From Lachnospiraceae bacterium (GTDB lineage: Bacteria > Bacillota > Clostridia > Lachnospirales > Lachnospiraceae): 46,306 nucleotides of DNA. The position numbers and the translations under genes are program-made. The stretch spans positions 1 to 46,306 of the forward strand of contig JAAUZK010000050.1 in the NCBI GenBank assembly GCA_014804655.1, given 5' to 3'. Below, one piece after another: positions 42,584-46,306 of the stretch (the first letter of the stretch is position 1; each line of letters begins with the position of its first letter). A model generated the notes under the pieces. The model saw nothing but the letters and a program-made list of their open reading frames with translations. It was not told the DNA's origin and ran no database searches.

Positions 42584-42612
42584 ATTTTACTCTATATGCG
42601 GTTGCATTTCAA
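42584..42612 (-). promoter_or_regulatory. SigA promoter of pfkA
   Basis: TTGAAA (42607-42612), 17 bp, TAAAAT (42584-42589), in the gap after dnaE. Confidence 0.75.
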
Positions 42613-42632
42613 TATTTTTTCAGAAATGCCGC

Positions 42633-45600
42633 TCACACCACCTTCACATTCTCCGCTCCGTACAATTTTGTAAGCTGTCTGACCAACGCCTCACCGGCAT
42701 CTACATTCCAGTTGCGCGGCAGAGGATTCATGGATTTAGGATTCTCCACATAGATAACCACACTGTCTTTCCCTTCCGACTGCCTGAGCGCGTCATGCAG
42801 TTCTTCTTTGTGGCTCTCGTAAGCTTCTTTTGTGGGGAATTTGATCCACAGCTTTCTTGCCACATCTTCAAACGGTGTGATCTGCTCGCAGATCAGCTTG
42901 CCGTCTTTCTCATCCTCCACGGACACCCGCCCTTTGATAAAGACCTTGCTGTCCTCCGCGATCCTGCTTCCATATCGTTCATACTGTGACGGAAAGACGA
43001 TCACCTCCACCGAGCCCACCAGATCTTCCACCTGAAGGAACGCCATCACCTTGTCGTTTTTCGTATACTTGATCTTTTTCTCCGCCACCAGACCGCCTAT
43101 CGTAACCGAACGCCCATCTTCCACAACAGTCTCGCCGGACTCCTCATCCAGCACGAAGTCAGCCGTCGTGTTGGTAATATTCTTGCGCCACATCTCCTGA
43201 TATTCTTCCAGAGGGTGCCCGCTGACGTAGATACCAAGCACTTCCTTTTCAAAGGCAAGCTTCATCTCCTTAGAATATTCTCCCACGTCCGGCAGCTTGA
43301 TCTCGAAATGTTCCTTCTGATCCTCCGAAACGATGTCGAACAGGGAGATCTGCCCTGCCATGTTGTTCTTTTTATCCTGATGAATGCTTTCCATGATACG
43401 GACATACACACTCATGAACTGCTTACGCGTACCGCCCAGACTGTCCATCGCTCCCGCTTTGATAAAATGCTCTATGGCACGCTTATTCACCTCTTTATCC
43501 GACATGCGGGTGATGAAATCCTCCAGATTCGTGTAGGGACCGCGCGCCATGCGCTCCGCGACCACAGCTTCGATGACCGGCCTGCCCACGCTCTTGATCG
43601 CCGTCAGGGCATAGCGGATCTGTCTCCCCGACACGGAGAACCCGATCTCGCCTTCATTGATATCCGGCGGTAGGATTTCGATACCCATGCTCCGGCAGGA
43701 CATAATGTACTCCGACACTTTATTAGGATTATCGATAACCGACGTGAGAAGCGCCGCCATAAATTCTACCGGATGATAATATTTCAGATAAGCAGTCTGG
43801 TATGCCACCACTGCATAACAAGCCGCATGGGATTTGTTAAAAGCATATTTGGCAAAATCCATCATAGTACCGTAGATATGGTCCGCCACTTCCGCCTTAA
43901 TCCCATTCTCCACACAGCCCGGCACGCCCTCTTCCGGATTACCGTAGATGAAGTTCTTGCGCTCCTGTTCCATCACGTACTGCTTCTTCTTACTCATGGC
44001 ACGGCGCACCAGATCGCTTCGTCCCATGGTATATCCGCCTAAGTCCTGCACGATCTGCATGACCTGTTCCTGATATACGATACAGCCGTACGTGGGCGCC
44101 AGAATCGGCTCTAACTGCGGACACTCATAAGTGACCGACTCGGGATTGTTCTTGCCCTTAATGTATTTCGGAATAAAATCCATGGGACCCGGACGATACA
44201 GCGAGATACCTGCAATCACATCTTCCAGACTCTGCGGCTTCAGCTCTTTCATAAAGTTCTTCATGCCGCCGCTTTCCAGCTGGAATACGCCGTCTGTTCT
44301 GCCGGTTCCGATGGACGCAAGTACTTGCGGATCATTGTAATCAATGGTATCCACGTCGATATATATGCCCGTGCTCTTCTCCACCATCTCAACCGCATTC
44401 TGAATCACCGTCAGTGTGCGGAGTCCCAGAAAATCCATCTTAAGAAGCCCCAGTTCCTCAATGGTGGTCATCGTAAACTGGGTCGTAACGGAACCGTCTA
44501 CGCCGCGGGACAACGGTACGAAATTATCCGCCGCATCAGGGCAGATTACCACGCCCGCCGCATGCGTGGATGTATGTCTGGGCAGCCCCTCCAGGCGCTT
44601 GCTCATATCGATCAGCGTATGCACCTGCTCGTCCTCGTTATATAATTTCCGAAACTCAGGATTCATCTCCAATGCCTTAGCGATGGGAACGCCCTGATTC
44701 TGCTCGTTGGGAATCATCTTGGCAATCGAATCCACGAAGGAATAGGGCAGATCCATCACGCGTCCCACATCGCGGATGACTCCCTTAGCAGCCATCGTAC
44801 CGAAAGTCACGATCTGCACCACCTTATCGCTCCCGTACTTGCGGTTCACATGATCTATCACTTCCTGCCGTCTCTCAAAGCAGAAATCCACGTCAATATC
44901 CGGCATGGACACGCGCTCCGGATTCAGGAAACGTTCAAATAACAGGCTATATTTAATCGGATCAATATTCGTGATCCTCAGACAGTAGGAAACGATACTG
45001 CCCGCCGCCGACCCACGTCCCGGACCGACTGCGATGCCGTTTTCCCTGCAATAATTGATGTAATCCCACACGATCAGGAAATAGTCCACGAACCCCATAT
45101 CCTTGATTATGTTTAACTCATATTCAAGACGCTTCTGGAGCGTACCGTCATCCTCGGGATACCTCTGTGCCATGCCGTCCTGACACAGCTTGTTCAAATA
45201 TGTCCACGAGTCGTACCCTTCCGGTACCTCATAGTGCGGCACCTTGTACTTGCCGAACTCGATCTTCACATGACATCTGTCCGCGATACACTGTGTATTC
45301 TCCACTGCCTCCCAAGCATAGGAAAACAGTCCTTTCATCTCCTCCTCGCTTTTCACATAATACTGCCCGCCCTCATAACGCATACGGTCTTCATCCGACA
45401 GCTTCTTGCCGGTCTGTAAGCAGAGCAGAATATCATGGGGCTGTGCATCCTCGGCATAAGTATAGTGCACATCATTGGTTGCCACCAGCGGAATATCCAG
45501 TTCCTTACTCATATTAAGCAGCGCCGAATTAACCATCTGCTGTGCCGGAATTCCATGATCCTGCAGTTCCAGGAAGAAATTGCCTTTGCCGAAGCATTCC

Positions 45601-46088
45601 TCGTATCTTCTCGCAACCTTCTTCGCCTCGTCGATTAAGCCTTTCTGAATGTATCTCTGTACTTCCCCCGCCAGACATGCGGAAAGCGCGATGATCCCTT
45701 CATGAAATTCCCTCAGAACCTCCATATCCACACGAGGTCTGTAATAATATCCTTCCGTAAAGCCTTTGCTGACGATCTTCATCAAATTAGAATAACCAGT
45801 GTTATTTTCTGCCAAAAGTACGAGATGATAGTATCTGTCGTCACCGCCGGTAAGCTCTCTGTCAAAGCGGGAATGAGGCGCCACATAGACCTCGCAGCCG
45901 ATAATGGGATTGATGCCTGCGGCAGTGGCCTCCTTATAGAAATCAATGACACCGTACATAACACCGTGATCCGTGATGGCGGCGCTGTCCATGCCCAGCT
46001 CTTTGACGCGCTTGACATATTCTTTGATTTTATTGGAACCGTCCAGCAGACTGTACTCTGTGTGGACGTGTAAATGTGCAAATGCCAT
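42633..46088 (-). CDS. dnaE: DNA polymerase III alpha subunit DnaE
   Basis: A 1151-residue replicative polymerase. N-terminal PHP domain (AHLHVHTEYSLLDG, AAITDHGVMYGVIDFY); polymerase core with GPGRGSAAGSIVSYCLRITN and the catalytic PDIDVDFCFERR; SHAACYAVVAYQTAYLKYYH; helix-hairpin-helix region (about 820-890); OB-fold near 985-1060 (VTIGGLVAEKKIKYTKNDKV). No exonuclease domain is inserted, which separates it from PolC. Firmicutes usually have both. Complete, with ATG 46088 downstream of AGAGAGG. pfkA follows, and the two are commonly linked in Firmicutes. Confidence 0.96.
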   Translation of the reverse strand: MAFAHLHVHTEYSLLDGSNKIKEYVKRVKELGMDSAAITDHGVMYGVIDFYKEATAAGINPIIGCEVYVAPHSRFDRELTGGDDRYYHLVLLAENNTGYSNLMKIVSKGFTEGYYYRPRVDMEVLREFHEGIIALSACLAGEVQRYIQKGLIDEAKKVARRYEECFGKGNFFLELQDHGIPAQQMVNSALLNMSKELDIPLVATNDVHYTYAEDAQPHDILLCLQTGKKLSDEDRMRYEGGQYYVKSEEEMKGLFSYAWEAVENTQCIADRCHVKIEFGKYKVPHYEVPEGYDSWTYLNKLCQDGMAQRYPEDDGTLQKRLEYELNIIKDMGFVDYFLIVWDYINYCRENGIAVGPGRGSAAGSIVSYCLRITNIDPIKYSLLFERFLNPERVSMPDIDVDFCFERRQEVIDHVNRKYGSDKVVQIVTFGTMAAKGVIRDVGRVMDLPYSFVDSIAKMIPNEQNQGVPIAKALEMNPEFRKLYNEDEQVHTLIDMSKRLEGLPRHTSTHAAGVVICPDAADNFVPLSRGVDGSVTTQFTMTTIEELGLLKMDFLGLRTLTVIQNAVEMVEKSTGIYIDVDTIDYNDPQVLASIGTGRTDGVFQLESGGMKNFMKELKPQSLEDVIAGISLYRPGPMDFIPKYIKGKNNPESVTYECPQLEPILAPTYGCIVYQEQVMQIVQDLGGYTMGRSDLVRRAMSKKKQYVMEQERKNFIYGNPEEGVPGCVENGIKAEVADHIYGTMMDFAKYAFNKSHAACYAVVAYQTAYLKYYHPVEFMAALLTSVIDNPNKVSEYIMSCRSMGIEILPPDINEGEIGFSVSGRQIRYALTAIKSVGRPVIEAVVAERMARGPYTNLEDFITRMSDKEVNKRAIEHFIKAGAMDSLGGTRKQFMSVYVRIMESIHQDKKNNMAGQISLFDIVSEDQKEHFEIKLPDVGEYSKEMKLAFEKEVLGIYVSGHPLEEYQEMWRKNITNTTADFVLDEESGETVVEDGRSVTIGGLVAEKKIKYTKNDKVMAFLQVEDLVGSVEVIVFPSQYERYGSRIAEDSKVFIKGRVSVEDEKDGKLICEQITPFEDVARKLWIKFPTKEAYESHKEELHDALRQSEGKDSVVIYVENPKSMNPLPRNWNVDAGEALVRQLTKLYGAENVKVV

Positions 46089-46120
46089 GGGTGGGGACCT
46101 CTCTTTACATTACTGCTTAC

Positions 46121-46148
46121 ATTTTATCACAAAGACCTTACGGCGCAA
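46121..46148 (-). promoter_or_regulatory. Likely SigA promoter of dnaE (extended -10)
   Basis: TTGCGC (46143-46148), 16 bp, TAAAAT (46121-46126) with TGA directly before it. Confidence 0.6.
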
Positions 46149-46210
46149 AGAAGTGTTTCGTTACTTTTCACATGATGGCTACCCGGCCGCTCAGAGGGGA
46201 GTTAATATCT

Positions 46211-46290
46211 GCGTCACCGCGCTCTCGCTCCGCAAAAAGCGTAGCGGACACTAGACTCGTGAGATACCTCGTCAAGTGCCGACGCTTTTT
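46211..46290. other. Structured intergenic element upstream of dnaE
   Basis: GCGTC/GACGC (46211-46215/46281-46285) can enclose TCCGC/GCGGA (46229-46248) and CACTAGAC/GTCAAGTG (46249-46278, one mismatch). Alternatively AAAAAGCGT (46234-46242) pairs with ACGCTTTTT (46282-46290) in 9 bp, which on either strand ends in a T-run, like a bidirectional terminator. The window ends 16 nt later, so the context is cut off. Confidence 0.5.
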
Positions 46291-46306
46291 GAGGGGTTCC
46301 TTCAGA

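Overview
The window looks like a chromosomal piece of a motile, low-to-moderate GC Firmicute of the Clostridia, most likely family Lachnospiraceae. The evidence is a CsrA/FliW/FlaG late flagellar cluster with two tandem flgK genes, small proteins of Lachnospiraceae type (DUF6145-like, DUF6809-like), strong AGGAGG ribosome sites and plain SigA promoters with 17-bp spacers. Nearly every gene lies on the minus strand, so operons read from high to low coordinates. Only a DUF3800 gene and a small HTH gene are on the plus strand.

Region 1 (1-11036) is the late flagellar block. It reads flgM-flgN-flgK-flgK-flgL-fliW-csrA-flaG-fliD-fliS-fliT and then the first codons of flagellin. Three SigD (sigma-28) promoters of fixed form TAAA-N15-[C/T]CCGATA lie before flgM, flaG and flagellin. 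FlgM (anti-SigD), FlgN/FliS/FliT (export chaperones), FlgK/FlgL/FliD (filament junction and cap) and the CsrA-FliW switch form one control loop. The flagellin leader has a hairpin with a GGA loop just before its Shine-Dalgarno, as expected for a CsrA target.

Region 2 (11106-28454) is accessory and partly decayed. It holds an AAA ATPase plus PIN nuclease operon, a 120-bp-repeat gene joined to a truncated membrane-protein gene, a remnant of a second member of that membrane family, an M18 aminopeptidase, a DUF3800 protein, a PLD/superfamily-II helicase with a methyltransferase, small regulators, an ImmA/IrrE peptidase that lacks its usual N-terminal HTH, two related ATPases with PD-(D/E)xK-like tails, a GNAT acetyltransferase, and a Fic protein with a TIGR00266 protein. 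Several have their own SigA promoters, and palindromic operators are visible.

Region 3 (28584-46306) is housekeeping: lysS (fused to an HD hydrolase domain), greA, a conserved hypothetical, dusB, a DUF6145-like gene, birA, argF, an SPFH/NfeD pair, an SH3/SleB-type wall hydrolase, proC, a TrmH-family RNA methyltransferase, pfkA and dnaE. No tRNA, rRNA, CRISPR array or transposase was seen.

The strongest leads are the LysRS-HD fusion, the 169-nt nested inverted-repeat element between dusB and the next gene, the ATPase-PIN pair, the twin ATPase locus with its operator and bracketing 20-bp repeats, and the recombined repeat gene. All positions were read by eye, so single-base errors are possible in short-site coordinates.
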